From Otis tarda (Eukaryota > Chordata > Aves > Otidiformes > Otididae), in assembly GCA_026413225.1 (NCBI GenBank), contig CM048557.1, positions 40,479,371-40,543,370 of the forward strand: 64,000 nt of DNA. The letters run 5' to 3'. Shown here one piece after another: positions 1-13,772 of this stretch (positions are counted from its first letter, which is position 1; every line of letters starts with the position of its first letter). Position numbers and translations under genes: made by a program. The notes under the pieces are model-generated. The model had not been told where the DNA came from, did not search any database, and saw nothing but the letters and a program-made list of their open reading frames with translations.

Positions 1-701
1 AGGAAAATGTCATCCAAAGTTTAATATCCATGTGGAGCAGACATATGCTCATTCTATATTTCCCCATCAGAATTGCTCTTTTACTTTATGTCAGGCAAAT
101 TTGTGTGCCATTGGCTTCCCCACAGATGTTCATCTACTGCCACCTGATAGAAAAAATCTCACTGCTATCTACCCAATTTGTTTTATTTTAGATAGTGGTC
201 TAACAGCACTTACTAAATCAATGTTGTGATTACTTAATGTAACTATCAACTCAGCACAGAGGTTTTCAATGCTAAACGTGTTTTACTGGAGAAAGAATTT
301 GAGGCAGTGTAACAGGACTTTCCCTTAACCATTTCAATTAGTGAAAATCCACTTCTGGGTTTGTTTTTTTTTTTCTCACAGATTTTCTGCATTAAATCTT
401 TGTAGAATAGAAAGACAATAAATTATTGTATTAGTTTGTTTCTTAGTAGAGGAAGTTAAAAATTGAAATTTGATTTATTCATCAAAATTTTCCACTAGAA
501 GGTACTATGCATTTGCTGGAATGTATGATCACACTATTTTTATAAACTGGAATGCTTGGAAGAGCCTTAAGAGCACACTGCTGGATCTCTGCTACCTGCA
601 CTGCATGACTCCTTTCCTCATCCTTGACTGAAGATCTGAAGATTTCTCTACAAATTAAGAAAATACAAAAAGATACTTAGAACTAAGATTGGCCAAATTT
701 A

Positions 702-720
702 TTTTTTTTAAAAAAAAAAA
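702..720. repeat. T8A11 homopolymer junction
   Basis: Eight T are followed directly by eleven A, a self-complementary low-complexity tract. No flanking retrocopy or target duplication is evident, so it is probably simple slippage sequence. Confidence 0.7.
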
Positions 721-3700
721 GGAACTGCTGTTTTTAAAGTATTCCCTAAAGACTTGGATAAGCATTCAAAAAGTCATAAATTGGTGAGAAACTTGTGTGT
801 AACAGAAGTGAGAAACAGATTAAAGGAATCTGTAATATCTCAAATCAGACTTTGGCCTTTTAGTTATGCCTGTAGAATAAGCATTCTGGGCTGACTGTAG
901 AGAGATTTTTTCCTGAAGTGCCCAGTAGTACATGATCAACCTTTTCTTTGATAAAGACAGTATTATTTCCCCTACTGAGGCCATTCAGAACCAAATGCTG
1001 AGGATTGCACTTCTTTCTGGTATGTACTATCTATAAGATGATAAAAAGGGTAAAATTGTATTAACTCCATGTACACATTTCACCAACTTGAGTGGGTGAT
1101 AAAGGATCAAAGAAAATTAATGACATGCTTGATGGCTTTTGGAACTAGCAATGGCATGTTGGAACAGCTGCATTTATCTGGTCAATAAAAGAGCATAAGA
1201 AGAGAAGTGGGAAGAAGGCAGATGGTTGTGTTTTGATTATAGCATGAAGCCTATATGCCCAAACTGAATTTCCAGATCTTCCATACTTGTCTGACTTTGA
1301 GCATGTCAGTTAATCTTTCGTATGCTCCAGCTTTGTACCATCAGTGATGATGAGATATTTTTCCTATGTCTGCAAAGTTCCTGGGGGAATTTTGTGATAA
1401 GAAGTTTTATCTAGCAATGACAAACCAAAATTTAAAAATTTCTTTGTAGTTTTAGCCAAATAAGAAATAATGCTCTTTTATCATATACATTTCATTTCTG
1501 TCTAAAGCATTTTTAACAGATTAGGCATAAAAATACCTCCTGCATAATCTTATTTTGAATAAATCATTTATTTGTCTCTACCCTTATTAATCACCAGCTT
1601 AATTGTTAGTCAAAATTTCCATTTTATTTAAGTTGATTGTTCATTACCCCAGGTAATGTGGGTCACTTACTACAAAAAATATTAAAAAGGAACCTAATGT
1701 TTTTCTTCAAGTCCTATCTGGTCTCCTAGAAAACCACTTCCTTCTTTAGAACAGCTTTCGTACAGAAATAAGGTTTCTTTCAGCAGGAGTGTATCTAGGA
1801 TAAATGATACTTTCCACCTCTGTATTTTGTTGGGTGCCTAGGAATAATGTAGACAGCCAGCATCTGTGCTACACATGAGCTCTTACAGAGAATCTTCTAA
1901 ACAGAGTGAAAAGATCATTAACAGCCCAGTTTTCAATCTTCTTTATGCAGCTCAGGTATCAAATGAGTAATTTGCTGTCCATCGCTTTGAGAAGCTCACA
2001 TATAAAAGCTGCAAAAGACAGGATAATGGTATCTTAGTGATTACACTGTTTTTCTAACTACTTCCAAGGCTTTTGCTTTCACTTCTGCCTTAACAAAAAG
2101 ATAAGCCTGAAAATGAGCCACGTCCTTATTAAAAGCATAGCATATGTCTAGGAAAAAAAGGTCTTGCTGTTCAGAGTTATGTATTTTGGCAGATTTATAA
2201 GGTGTTTATATATAGTAGATTTGATCTCATGGACAAGTGCTGAAAGCTTTGCTTAATTTTTTGTCTAGAAATTCTGATTAAAATAAGTTCTTGGTAATAA
2301 GATTTAATTCTTAGTAATGACGCTTTTCAGGACCACAGGAAATTGTGCTTTTACCTTATTACAATAAGCATGTTTCACGACCACAGTTGGAAGGGCCAAC
2401 CAGTGAGGAAAGGATGGGTTACACACTGCATCTATCCAAACTTTGACATACTATTGCTTTAGTGAACAAGTAATTTATCATTATTTTTTATTCAGACTTA
2501 TGCTCAGTAGGCAGTGGGATAAGATCATGAATTCCAGACATGTAGGTCTTTTAACTAGCTTTGTTATAGGCAGGGATTTAAAACAAGTCTCTGCCAAAAT
2601 GTTTTGGTGTAATAGCAATTAAATCAGAATCAACTATAAACATTTCTTCCAGATACTTTAGTTAAAAAGAACAATACTTCAGGGACTTAATATTCTTAAT
2701 ATACATAATCTGCATATCAGAAAGTATTTGCCTGTTTAAGTGAAATAATTCAGAAAGGGAGAGCATGTGAAATGTTATTGATCCTGTGATATACCGCTTT
2801 TGCTTCTTTGCTACAGGGAACTGTTATACTAGTATCTTTGGTAAAAGTTGTGGAAACATAGGCTTAATCACATGGTTAAATGTTTGCTTGTCACAAAGGA
2901 TACTCAAAATGACATGTTAAAAAGGATGTAACATATCTTACGCTGAAGATTTGCTACAGGTCTAAATTGCAGGTTTTGTATGATTCAGGAAATCAGAGAC
3001 TGTTTTGTGGATTACTTTTTATTCTATAAAGACCACTGTTCTGACATTTCTACCCAAGTCACTACTTTTCATTCATTTGGTAAATTTGTAGATGGGTTGT
3101 AGCATTGCAAATAATGGGAATGCTTAAAATGAAATGTAGAATCCTCCTTGGAATATCTAATTATTTTTAAAAGGCCATATATGAATCTGAGTTTTCAGAT
3201 ATGCATTTCCTCCCACTGTCTTTGTTACAGTATTTCTTTCCTCTTAGTGTCTCTATATGACTATAAATAATGGCATAAACCTTGAACATCTTCAATATGC
3301 AATATTGCATTCTTAATAGTTCTAGCACCACTTAGAAAAAGAATATGTAGGAAAAGCATTCAAGTGCCTTTTGTTGTAAGACAGTTTCAGTATTTCAAAT
3401 AGAATTCATGGAGAAATGCACAATAGAGCTGGTCACTAAGGTAAAATAATTTCATCACAATGTTATTCCATGATATTTTTGTCAAAAGCTAGTATTCTTT
3501 ATCATGCAACTGGAGAAAACAAATCAAGACCCTCTTCCCGTATCTATTTAAATGTTTGTAGAGCATTTAAACATTTAAAGCATTCATTTTTAAGTTTTCT
3601 TTTATCAATAAAGAGAAAATAGCTACATAAGGAATGAATGACAGAGCGGGTGCTGGCTAACAATCATTTTTAATGAGGACAATGCTGGCTTTATAAGCTT

Positions 3701-6700
3701 TCTTTTTTATTGAACAGATCTTATGATATCAGTAAGTTATATCTAAACCAGTGTAAACTGTTCTATTTTTTTTCCCTTCCTCTGCTAACCCTAAACTTCT
3801 TCTCTATATTTAGTCCATGCTGTTGGTAGAATAGCACTCCTACTCCTCTCTCCTCAGACACCATTCCTTGTCATTCATCACCGGTTTATGGACTGTTGGT
3901 AATGGTTTCAACTTACAAGTCTGTGCTCCACCGTGATAGGAATCTGCAGAAAGCCCAAAGGCTTGATAAGAAAAACCATGTAATATCTCAGCTTAATTCT
4001 ACTGCTCCATGTACGATTTCCCCAGTGTGATGCTGGGGACATCTCTACCAGTTTCTCAGCAAAGCAGGTTGTTCGTTTAGAAGCAAAAGAAAATGTACTC
4101 TGTTGAGAGGAGTAGATATCTCTGTGCTCTTCTAAGCAGTGTTATCAGGGCTTTTTAAAAATTTTCTTTGTTTATGGTTCTCTAAAACTTTTCTCTAAAC
4201 TGTTAACACAATTGTGTGGAGAAATAGGAAGAGAACACCAATTCTAATCTCAATGAAGTCAGTGGAAATTTGGAGGTTTTGCAGAAACACAGATTATTAT
4301 GTCCAGCAAAAAAGGTACTTTTATGGAGAGGAGAACATTGATGGTTGCTTGATGACAAACTATGGGCCTGAGAAGGCAAAGGTACAGTCAAGATAAATAA
4401 AGCTGTGTGGTTTATTAAAAGTGTACTCAGTAATCATAAATCACATTCCTACTTTCACAGCTGCTACTACTTGTATCAGAAATCAGGTATAAAAAATCAA
4501 ATATAAGGAAAAGGATGAACCAGAGAGACAGACATCAAAAAAGCTGCTAACTGCTCTTCCTGTATTTTAAATGTGAAGGGCACATAACACATAAAAATGA
4601 GTGTTTCAGTTCTTTCTTATAAGGGGAAGTATCCTACCCCAAAAAAAAAGCTAAGTCAGTGAAGCATCATGTTTCTGATAGATATCTGTAGTAAATGCTT
4701 ATTTTTGCACTGCATTTTTCAAAATTATGTGGAAGATTGTTAGCTTTAAATAATGAAATAGAAAATATTTGAATTTGGTAGGGCTCTAATTTGATATGAA
4801 AACTTACATATAGTAACAAAATGAATATGACTCACTACAGACTCTTCTGAAGAATTTTAATTCTCTTGAAAAATGTGATGTTTTAGAGGTAGCACATTTC
4901 TTATTACCTGCATCATCTGCTTAACTTTAAAATCTTTGTGATCTTTTCTAAATGGATATAATTTTAAAGAGATATTTTTGTACTTGTACTTTTGCATGGG
5001 TCCAAAACTTGAATACTTGTCAACAGTTTTCTTATAAACTATACTGAGCAACAGATGAGCAAAACTTCAGGGACTAAACTCAGTTATGTTGTTGATGGTA
5101 CCAGTAAAAACATTTATTAAAACAATTGATGATTGATCATAAAAACACTCAGCAAAATTCACCAGGCTAATATGTCACCAGTGCCTAATATTGTAAAACT
5201 TACTAATAATTGTACAGTCATACTGAAATTTAATCTTAGTCTTTAAATATCTGTAAATATTTTGTCATAAACACTTCATGTTTCAGCTAAAGCAATGTGC
5301 TATTTCTTTTTTAAGCAGTGCAAGTCACAAAATTTACTGTGCATATTCAGTGTTGAGTGCAAACAATTGGATTTACAATGAGAAATACACGCTGGAGTTT
5401 GCAAATGAATTCCCTGAGATGTGAAGTCTTTGATATGTGGTGAACTAGGTCATAACCTCTGGGTCAAATGTCACTGTGAATTATAATAATTGCAATTTAT
5501 AGTAAAGACTGAAGTAAGGTTTGAAACCTGTCAGTACATATCATGAAGTAGAAATAAATTACAGCTTGTCATAAATGACAGATTTTTGTTAGGTGCTTTC
5601 TTTCACTTTGACTGCATCAGACCTTTATCCACCCAGTAATTAACTTTATTCTCATTAATATTCAGCAGTGTTGACAAGACTGACACAGTAAAACTCAGTT
5701 TGTATAAAAGTAAAGACAGTTTGATGTAGAGTTATTATATTGTCTCATAATTCAGTGTTGAGAGTAGGTCTTGATAAATGAAGAACAAAGCTATTGACTC
5801 TGGTGTTGACTTACTGTGCCAAAAAGGACTCTGATTTTCTGTTTTTCAAGGTACACAATTTTTTGTTTGGAAATAAACAGTAATTTTATCTAAAGCATTA
5901 CTAAAAGTAATATTTAATACACTGGTATCATCCCGTTTATTATTTCTTTATATTCACTGGTTCCCCAGACAATTTTTGAATACTTAGAATAATTATGATT
6001 ATGTATAATGTTAAATAAGGCTAATCATATATTTAAAGCATGTTTTTCACTTCTCTGGGAAAGAAAAACTGTGTACTACTGCTACCCCTGCTAAGGTTAT
6101 GGCCATACAAAAGGGGAAAAAAAACCATTTCAGCTAAAGTGGAAGGGAAATAACTACTGAAAACAAAAAAGTCCCCAACAGTTGGTGTATCCATCTTATA
6201 TAATATTACCCAACAAGAAGTGGAGTTGATCATAAGAGAGAGCAGGTTTTCCAGTGTTTAAAAGAAGTGTTACAGATGTTGTCAAGAGATTTAACAGCTG
6301 CTCTTTTTTGGTTTGTAACATTTACTCAAAATGCATTTACAAAATTGCTGATGCACAGTTGAAGCCATTACACAGACACAAACTTTAATTTAAAGTACAG
6401 ATAGGAGCTTTCTTCTGGTACCATTTTACTTTCATAGCATCTTTTATGGAAGAATCAGAAAGCCCTTAATTAATCAAGCCTTATCTCAGGCACAGCGTTT
6501 GAGATAGATAAAGAAGATATTACATTGCAGTAGTTGACAGTGAGACTTCTGTACTGCTTCTTTGCTGAATGAGGCCATTTTACAGCACCTTCCTCAACAA
6601 AATCTCTGAATGGGATGGAAACAATAATAATTCATACCAGCATTGCCTATAAGTTTAGTCTCTTTTCTTCCCCATTCTTTTGCATTGAATCTGTAGATTT

Positions 6701-9596
6701 AGGTAGAAGAAATTTACCTTAAAATAGCCTAAATCTCTGTTGCACAATAGCCTTCTATTGCTACTTCAATATAAGGAGACCGCAATACAAGTAAAACAAG
6801 AAAATGTTGGAGAGAACTCGTGAATCCTCCACAATATATTTTACTGCATACTAAACAAAAAGGAGTTAAATGTCATGCCAGAATGACTAAAACCTAGCTT
6901 ATTGTCATTTCTTGCTGTCAAAGGGTTTCCTGCAGCAAGGCCAACTGAGAGCAAACTGGAGCTGCTCCTAAGCTCTTGTAATGTACACCAACACCTTTAT
7001 ATCCTACTAATACAAGAATTAAGCTTGCTTTAAAACTACATTTTTTTCCTCCTTTCTAAAAGGAACTGATTTTACTTTCTGCACCTTTTAAGAAACCTAA
7101 GTAAGGTTTGTCATCCCTTCAGAGTCAACTTGCCTGCTGAATCTAGGAGTTGCTGTTCACGCTGCTCCTATCCAAACACACACTCTTACCCAAGAGTGGT
7201 GGTGCTTTTCAGCCTGGAACACCCACCCCTAAAGAAGAATTTGCTATTGAGGGGAGAGTGCTGATGGTGTTATTCTTACATGCAGGATCCCAGCATGAAC
7301 ATGAATTCTTTGCTCAAAGGAAATTTGTCCCTTTGCTTCACACACACCAGGCTGTTAAGCAAAAACATATCCTTACTCCTCATCAGTCTTGTGAATCTAA
7401 GATGAAATTTTATTTCATATAAACTAATACGTTTGATAAATTTATAAATAGTTTCATGATGACTTACATAAATGAATGAATTACTTTATGATTAATTATG
7501 TTTTTCAGATAAACCCTTTACTACAAATGCTCACCAACCTGTATTATAAATTCGGCCCGAGGCTGCTATGATTTAATTTCTTGGACAGAAATAATTTTCT
7601 TGCTATTTTTTAATCTCTCATGTCTTTGGCATTACATCACATTTACTTATTCTCATTTCTCCTGCTGAGTTTAATAATAATTCTTACCAGTGCTGAAGAC
7701 CTTCAGAACCCACTAGAAGTTGTCTGGAGATGTAGGCTGTGAAAATGAGACTTAAAGTTACACTAGTAAAGAACATAGGCAATTGCAGCCTTTAACTCTC
7801 AACTGAGTTCAGCACACAAGTAATCTATGCCATACATAGTTGAACCAGATTCACAAGAGCCAGCAAGACAACTGGGACTTTATCTTGGCTACTTTGGAGA
7901 TATTATGAGCCATATTGGATCTAGGTATTTGTCTCTCTATGAGTTCCAGTCTGCTGTGAGGTGATTAGATTGCAGACTGCAATCTGTTAGATTATTACCA
8001 ATGATGCAGTCACCAGTGGGCAACTTATTTTTAAATCTCCATTCTGCCAATTTGGAGGCATATTTTGAATACAGGTCTCTGGAACATGGACCAATTGTGA
8101 CGCTCCTGGGCACTTTTAGATGAAGCTCTCTCAGCCATTCTCTTTTTCTCTTTTGCTTTATATGGACATACGTTCACGCTTGACTTACCATAGCACTGTG
8201 AACACTTCTGATCACTAGATCATAGACTCAACCTTCTCATTTTCTCTCCTCAGTCTAACAAGCATAAAACTATTAATCTGCAATTAAAATTTGATCCAGA
8301 ATGCCTTACAATCTCTATGTGCACATTCTCTATGGGCATGGAATATCAGAAATGAGAGTGGGCTGCTTAGATGCAGAGCTGATCTCGCAGGTCTCTGCTA
8401 AATGTGAGTCCTAGTCACACACTGAACAAAGCAGGAAAATCTCATTACCTTTACAAATCTTGTCTTTGGGCTTGAAGGTTCCCTTTTCTGTTTGCATTTT
8501 GCAATTATCTTTAACTGTCATCACTTTGTCTAGTTCCACTTTGGATCCAACATGCGTGTCTTTCTCAGATTAATAGGAACAGAAAGAGAGAAATATTAAG
8601 CACTGGACAAAAAAAAAAAACCCAGGAGATGGATTGACTGGACTAAATTACTTCCAAATTCTTTATAATGTATTGGCTATTAGAGCAATCCTTTTAAACT
8701 TCACACAGACTATCCTGTAATTCTTATTGTAATTTTCAAGACTAGTGTGCGGGGAAATAGCTACGAAGGAAGTGCACTTTCATTTTGATTTTTCTCTATT
8801 AGCAAAGTTGTTGTGATTAAGTTTTTGTGAGTTTATGTGAGATTATACTTTCTGTTATCCAGCTGTTATGCCAACAGTGCTGCCCATAATATAATCTGAA
8901 AAGCATTGCTGGTATTCTGTAACAGTGTAAATGGTAGAGTACACAGTATAGTTCTTTAAGAGTATCATCAGGAGTCATTCAGTTTTCCCTAAATTTATTA
9001 ATGTTAAGCTTTCATTTACATATTTGTATCTCTGCTGATTCTAAAATGTTGAGACTTTTTCAGTTTTTCTCAGGTTTCTAGCACCATTAAAATACCTTTC
9101 AGGATTTGAATGATTTGCCACAGCTTTCTAGATTTATTGATTCCCTTTACTACAGGACAAGCCTTATAGCATACTTATATGAGCATTGTCTGCCTTGCTG
9201 CTTTCTTTTCCACATTGAAGTAACTGTGAAACAACAGCAAGACAGTCCTTTTTGTGACTTTTTGTGCCTACTGGTTGACATTGTGCAATTCTGTTCAACT
9301 AGAGAATGGTAGAGTTCTTATTTTTGTGAATCCTTACCGTCAATGGCTGGGTATGGCTGTTATAAAAAAATCTTCCCTAAGATCTTCTTATCCATTCCTC
9401 ACGCTCCTCCTTTATAATCAGGATATTTTTGGCTAGAATTTGTTTTTTAGTGGCAAACTGATTAAGTTGTAACTTAGTTAAATTTCATAAACCACAAACT
9501 GGCTGCAAGCCTGGAAACACAGAAACTTTTGCCTAATTGGAATCAATTGCTTCTCTATTTATACTGGATTACGATGTTATTGGCTCAATTTAGTTT

Positions 9597-10290
9597 GTGG
9601 GAAATAAATTGTTGACGGTTTGGCTGAGCAGCTGTAACAATGAAAAACTGGAAAAAAAAGATGTGAAGATAACAGGCGCAGCCTGTTTAGCATTGCTAAA
9701 GCCATTGACATTATCATGGAGAAATGGCTTCAAGCCAAGAGAAGCTCGTTTGGACAAGATGGAAGAGAAGAATTGTGGAATGTTACTGAACGTTGCAGAC
9801 TCAAAAGATATGTTTATACTGTCACATTGGCACACTCCCTGTTTAATGCCAGGGTCTTAATCCACTATTGTTCATGCTGCGTAAATGTTACTATGCACAT
9901 AAGCTCAATTCTGGGATGAACTAAATATTCCTCTATGAGGGGACCTGTGTGATCTCTGTAGTCACGAAGGATAGAGCATGCTGTTGTCTTAACCTTGCAA
10001 TATGCGCTAACAATGTAAGATATGCTAACTACCCTTAAAGGACCTCTTCTTGTGACTTTGGAGAGCTCTTATGTTCTTTATAATTAAACCCGTATTCCCC
10101 TTCCCTGTACAATGTTATAAGAATAAAACTCAAGCAGCCCCAGCAAGGAAGAACTTTTAGCAGCTTACTAAATGAGACAGGTTCTTTTCCTCTTCATCTC
10201 ATCAGTACTTGCTGCAACTCTCTTCTCCTGCAGTCCAGCAGAGGTCTGCAGAAAAGAGTGCTGATCTTAAGGCTCTGCCTTCTAACTTAA
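9597..10290 (+). mobile_element. Possible decayed LTR-like sequence (unclassified)
   Basis: This stretch is slightly richer in GC than its surroundings and has a promoter/polyadenylation-like arrangement: a TATA-like TTTATAATTAAA near 10078-10089, then TATAAGAATAAAAC about 40 bp later, near 10116-10129, then a CAGC-rich segment. That order resembles the U3/R part of some avian retroviral LTRs. No TG...CA termini, no target duplication and no related copy in the window were found. It could equally be unique DNA. The open frames across it (81-87 codons) overlap on both strands and match nothing known to me. Confidence 0.2.
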
Positions 10291-11003
10291 GTCCATGCAC
10301 ACTTGGCAGTAGCTGCTATGTCATCTTGGACCTCTTTAGTAATTCTCTTCAAAGGCTGCAAAGGAATAGATGTATCTGGGCCTAGGCAGCCACTTACACA
10401 TTTGTGAAGTTTCCTCAGGGTTGGGTATGGGGCATCTGTTGCACATCACACACATTGCTTTCTGAAGAGCAGTGCTAACAGGCGTATCATGTCACCAAAC
10501 ACTACCAAGAACTGGTCTATGTGTATGTTTTAACTCCACTTACTGATAGTGGAGAGACTTGAGATTTGACTCTTTCAAGACCAACTTTTATGGTAAAATG
10601 CATGATTTCGCATTAGTAGGCTGCCACTGTAAGACCTGATGACGAAATAAGGGAAGAGCAAGAGAAATCTTTCTCAAGCAGGTTGGGAAGTACTGGGGCA
10701 ACAGAGACAAGAGTGGAGAGATATCTACACAGAGTGTAGAAAATAAGATGAAAAGACATTATGTACTTGAAGTTGGCCTGGAAAGTAGTGTGATTCTGCA
10801 TCCACACATGGTACAAAAGCTTTCGTGAGGCAAGTTGTGGAAACACAGCAGCCCAAGCGACATGGCTGGCTTTGAGTACCACACTGTCAAGCCATTCCTG
10901 AGGACCTGCCTTCCTTCTGCCAGGCAGCTAGGCTCACACTTGACCTCTCTCCCTAGAAGTTCTAGATTAAGTATCTTAAGGGACCACAGGACTGCCTCTG
11001 ATT

Positions 11004-11788
11004 CAGAGGTTCAACAAGGCCAAGTGTCGGGTCCTGCACTTTGGCCACAATAACCCCATGCAGCGCTATAGGCTCGGATCTGAGTGGCTGGAGGACTGTG
11101 AAGAGGAAAGGGACCTGGGGGTGTTCGTTGATGCTCAGCTGAACATGAGCCGACAGTGTGCCCAGGTGGCCAAGAGGGCCAACGGCATCCTGGCCTGCAT
11201 TAGAAATAGTGTGGCCAGCAGGAGCAGGGAGGTAATCATCCCCCTGTATTCGGCACTGGTGAGGCCGCACCTCGAGTACTGTGTTCAGTTTTGGGCCCCT
11301 CACTACAAGAAAGACATTGAAGCCCTGGAACGTGTCCAGAGAAGGGCAACAAAGCTGGTGAGGGGTCTGGAGCACAAGTCTTATGAGGAGCGGCTGAGAG
11401 AGTTGGGATTGTTTAGTCTGGAGAAGAGGAAGCTCAGGGGAGACCTCATTGCACTCTATAGCTTCCTGAAGGCAGGTTGTGATGAACAGGGGTTTGGCCT
11501 CTTCTTCCAGGCAACAAGCAGGACCCGAGGAAATGGCCACAAGTTGTACCAAAGGAGGTTTAGATTGGACGTGAGGAAAAACTTTTTCTCTCAAAGAGTG
11601 GTCAGGCACTGGAATGGCCTGCCCAGGGAGGTGGTGGAGTCGCCGTCCCTGGCAGTGTTCAAGAGGCAGCTTGATGAGAAGCTACAAGATATGGTTTAGT
11701 AGCTGTGACAGCAATGGTAGTGGGAAGACGGTTGGACTAGATGATCTTATAGGTCCCATCCAACCATGTGATTCTATGATTCTATGAT
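11004..11788 (+). mobile_element. CR1 LINE copy, 5'-truncated, complete 3' end
   Basis: This is a non-LTR retrotransposon fragment holding the C-terminal part of ORF2 and the short 3' UTR. Its 3' end carries the CR1 signature: a GGACTAGATGATCTTA-type segment, then ATTCTATGATTCTATGATG. The 5' end is truncated at about 11004, just upstream of the FNKAKC segment. Its 3' UTR (ATAGGTCCCATCCAACCATG) differs from the group that ends CTTTGAAGGTCCCTTCC, so it belongs to another CR1 subfamily from the copies at 28, 35, 40, 48 and 62 kb. No convincing target duplication is visible, as is usual for CR1. Confidence 0.95.
11007..11699 (+). pseudogene. CR1 ORF2 C-terminal fragment (uninterrupted frame)
   Basis: The frame is open for 230 codons and ends at the natural ORF2 stop. 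It covers the region after the reverse-transcriptase catalytic core: [80 protein letters not shown] and [10 protein letters not shown]. The endonuclease and the whole catalytic part of the RT are missing, so the fragment cannot drive retrotransposition. There is no promoter or own start context; the first in-frame ATG at 11058 is just a methionine codon inside ORF2. The intact frame suggests a fairly young copy. Confidence 0.92.
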
Positions 11789-12010
11789 GGAAAATGCCAG
11801 CGTTTTGGAAAAATAGGAGTGTTATGTATCTGACATGAACATGGTAAACCAAGGATTTTGGACTATTACTTCCTGTGAGAAAAAAACCCAAAACAATAAC
11901 CTACATCTCTGGCTTGAGCTTTCGGATGAGAAAAATCAGAAACCCATCCTACAGGACATACATGCTTCTTTGCTTTGCTTCAGTATTGACACAATAGTAT
12001 ATTCAGATTT

Positions 12011-12084
12011 AGAATCATAGAATCATAGAATGGTTAGAGTTGGAAGGGACCTTCAAAGGTCATCTAGTCCAACCCCCCTGCAAG
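12011..12084 (-). mobile_element. CR1 LINE 3'-end fragment
   Basis: Read on the minus strand, this short piece is only the CR1 3' terminus. It has the CTTTGAAGGTCCCTTCCAAC segment and a tail of two ATTCTATG octamers. It is truncated after about 74 bp and holds no coding sequence. Its 3' UTR matches the subfamily seen at 28, 35, 40, 48 and 62 kb. Confidence 0.9.
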
Positions 12085-13739
12085 AAATTTCATAGGTTAA
12101 ACTTAAAAAGAAACCCAAGCTGTTGCAGTGCTTTCAAAACAAAACATAAAGTAATGCAAACTGTGTTTGCAGACAGACTGAAACCATAACTGCAATGTAT
12201 GAGCATTTCCCATCTGTCATTAATCTCATTGTGATGTTTATCTCTAAAGCCTGATGATGTTCTGCTAGCAACCATATTCACTGTCTTAGGAATGATTATT
12301 GTAGTGTACATACCACTGAAGGAAAATAAGTGGAACTGTTGGGAGATAGTAAGACTTTTTAATTTAATACAATAGAGAGGGACAGACTGAATTAGGACAG
12401 AAACAAATATGAAAGAATTGAGAAACGATAAAAGCAGGAAAATAAAAAAAATAGAGAAAACTTACTCTTAAAAGGAACCCTTTTCTCACAGGGATCTTGC
12501 AAGTGACATAAGGATACAGAAAGAAGGTAATATTAAAATCTCAAAGTCTGATATCTTTCTTAATCATTAGGCTTGTCGCTGATATCAGAAAGCATTTCAC
12601 AAAAAAAAATTGAGAAATTGAGAACAAACTTGAATTCACCCCTAGCTAGGGGTCCCTTAGAAAAAGTTTAACATTCTTGTCCTACTCTATCTGAAACAAT
12701 AGCACTGCAAGAAGTCTTATGTTTTTCCCATACAAATTGATGTGGTGTTCTGTGAACTCTGATTATGATTACTTAAATACTTACACTATTAATTGCTTCC
12801 ATGCTGAAAGATGCAACAGATGTACTTATCAAATGCTTTCATCCTCTGCATCTGGACAGACTTGTCACATCTTGGAAAACCACTCACCTGAGAGACCCGC
12901 GCAGCCATATTATTTAAACAGCACTGAAGAAAGTTTAAAAAGTGAAGAGGAAGTGCCTCCTTTTTATTTTCAGTTTTTCTACTCTTTTCTTTTTTTTTTC
13001 TGAGACATTCACTATCTTGTCTGTAAATGACTCTTAGAATTCCTAAATCCAACTTTAGGCATGAAGTGAACACAACTGTATCAGTTTACTCAAATAAGAA
13101 CATAAATGCAGATGTTCATCCGTTTTCAAGTGCATTAACTTCAAGTGTGACCATGCATACACAGTGGTTAAGTCATGAATTTTCATTGTAGGTTTTTTAC
13201 TGGGCAATGTTTTACAAAAGATAGCGGAGGCTTTTAATTTTGTGGAGTAACATTACAGCTTCTCTTTACAATACATGTCATATGCAAGAAAACAAAATTT
13301 GGAGAAGTGGAATAATAATAAAAGTGTGACCAAGAAATCTGAGTCTTTACTTCAAATTTCAATTTGAACACTTTTTGTTTCCAGACTCTAATTTGTTGCC
13401 ATCTTGAAGATGCCACCTCCCAAAGTACTGCAGGAACAAAAGTACACAATCAGATAAAGTACATATCTTTTTCTAACACCTTCTCACTAAACTGTTTTAA
13501 TTTACTGTAATTGAAAACTTTATTTAATAATTTGTATTGACATGTAATTTATGTGTTGATTCTAGTGCCTATGCATTTTAACAGCTAAGTGATATGACTC
13601 TAATGAGACATTGTCAGACTAATGATTACTGAAGAAAGGAAAAAATCAGAAAATGTAATGAACCCTTTCTTTATTTGTCTCCCCTTCTTTCTTCCGTCCC
13701 CCTCAGCCAATAAACGTGTCCTGGAACCTGTTAAACAAT

Positions 13740-13772
<33 letters not shown>
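13740..13772. repeat. (AT)n microsatellite, one interruption
   Basis: About 33 bp of alternating T and A, broken once by a C near 13756. It is self-complementary and likely to be length-variable between individuals. Confidence 0.95.

Larger units (their letters stand above)
1..11003. other. AT-rich unique non-coding DNA
   Basis: No gene or RNA gene could be supported. Open frames here are short (at most about 90 codons), overlap each other on opposite strands and match no family I recognise, as expected by chance in AT-rich DNA. Small low-complexity patches occur, such as a run of 8 T followed by 11 A at 702-720. A possible decayed LTR-like stretch at about 9.6-10.3 kb is listed separately. 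The sequence suits intergenic or intronic avian DNA. Diverged repeats below my recognition limit may be present. Confidence 0.6.

Noticed and set aside
10962-11609. Antisense frame of 215 codons (-)
   Set aside because: It is a shadow of the CR1 ORF2 fragment at 11007-11699.
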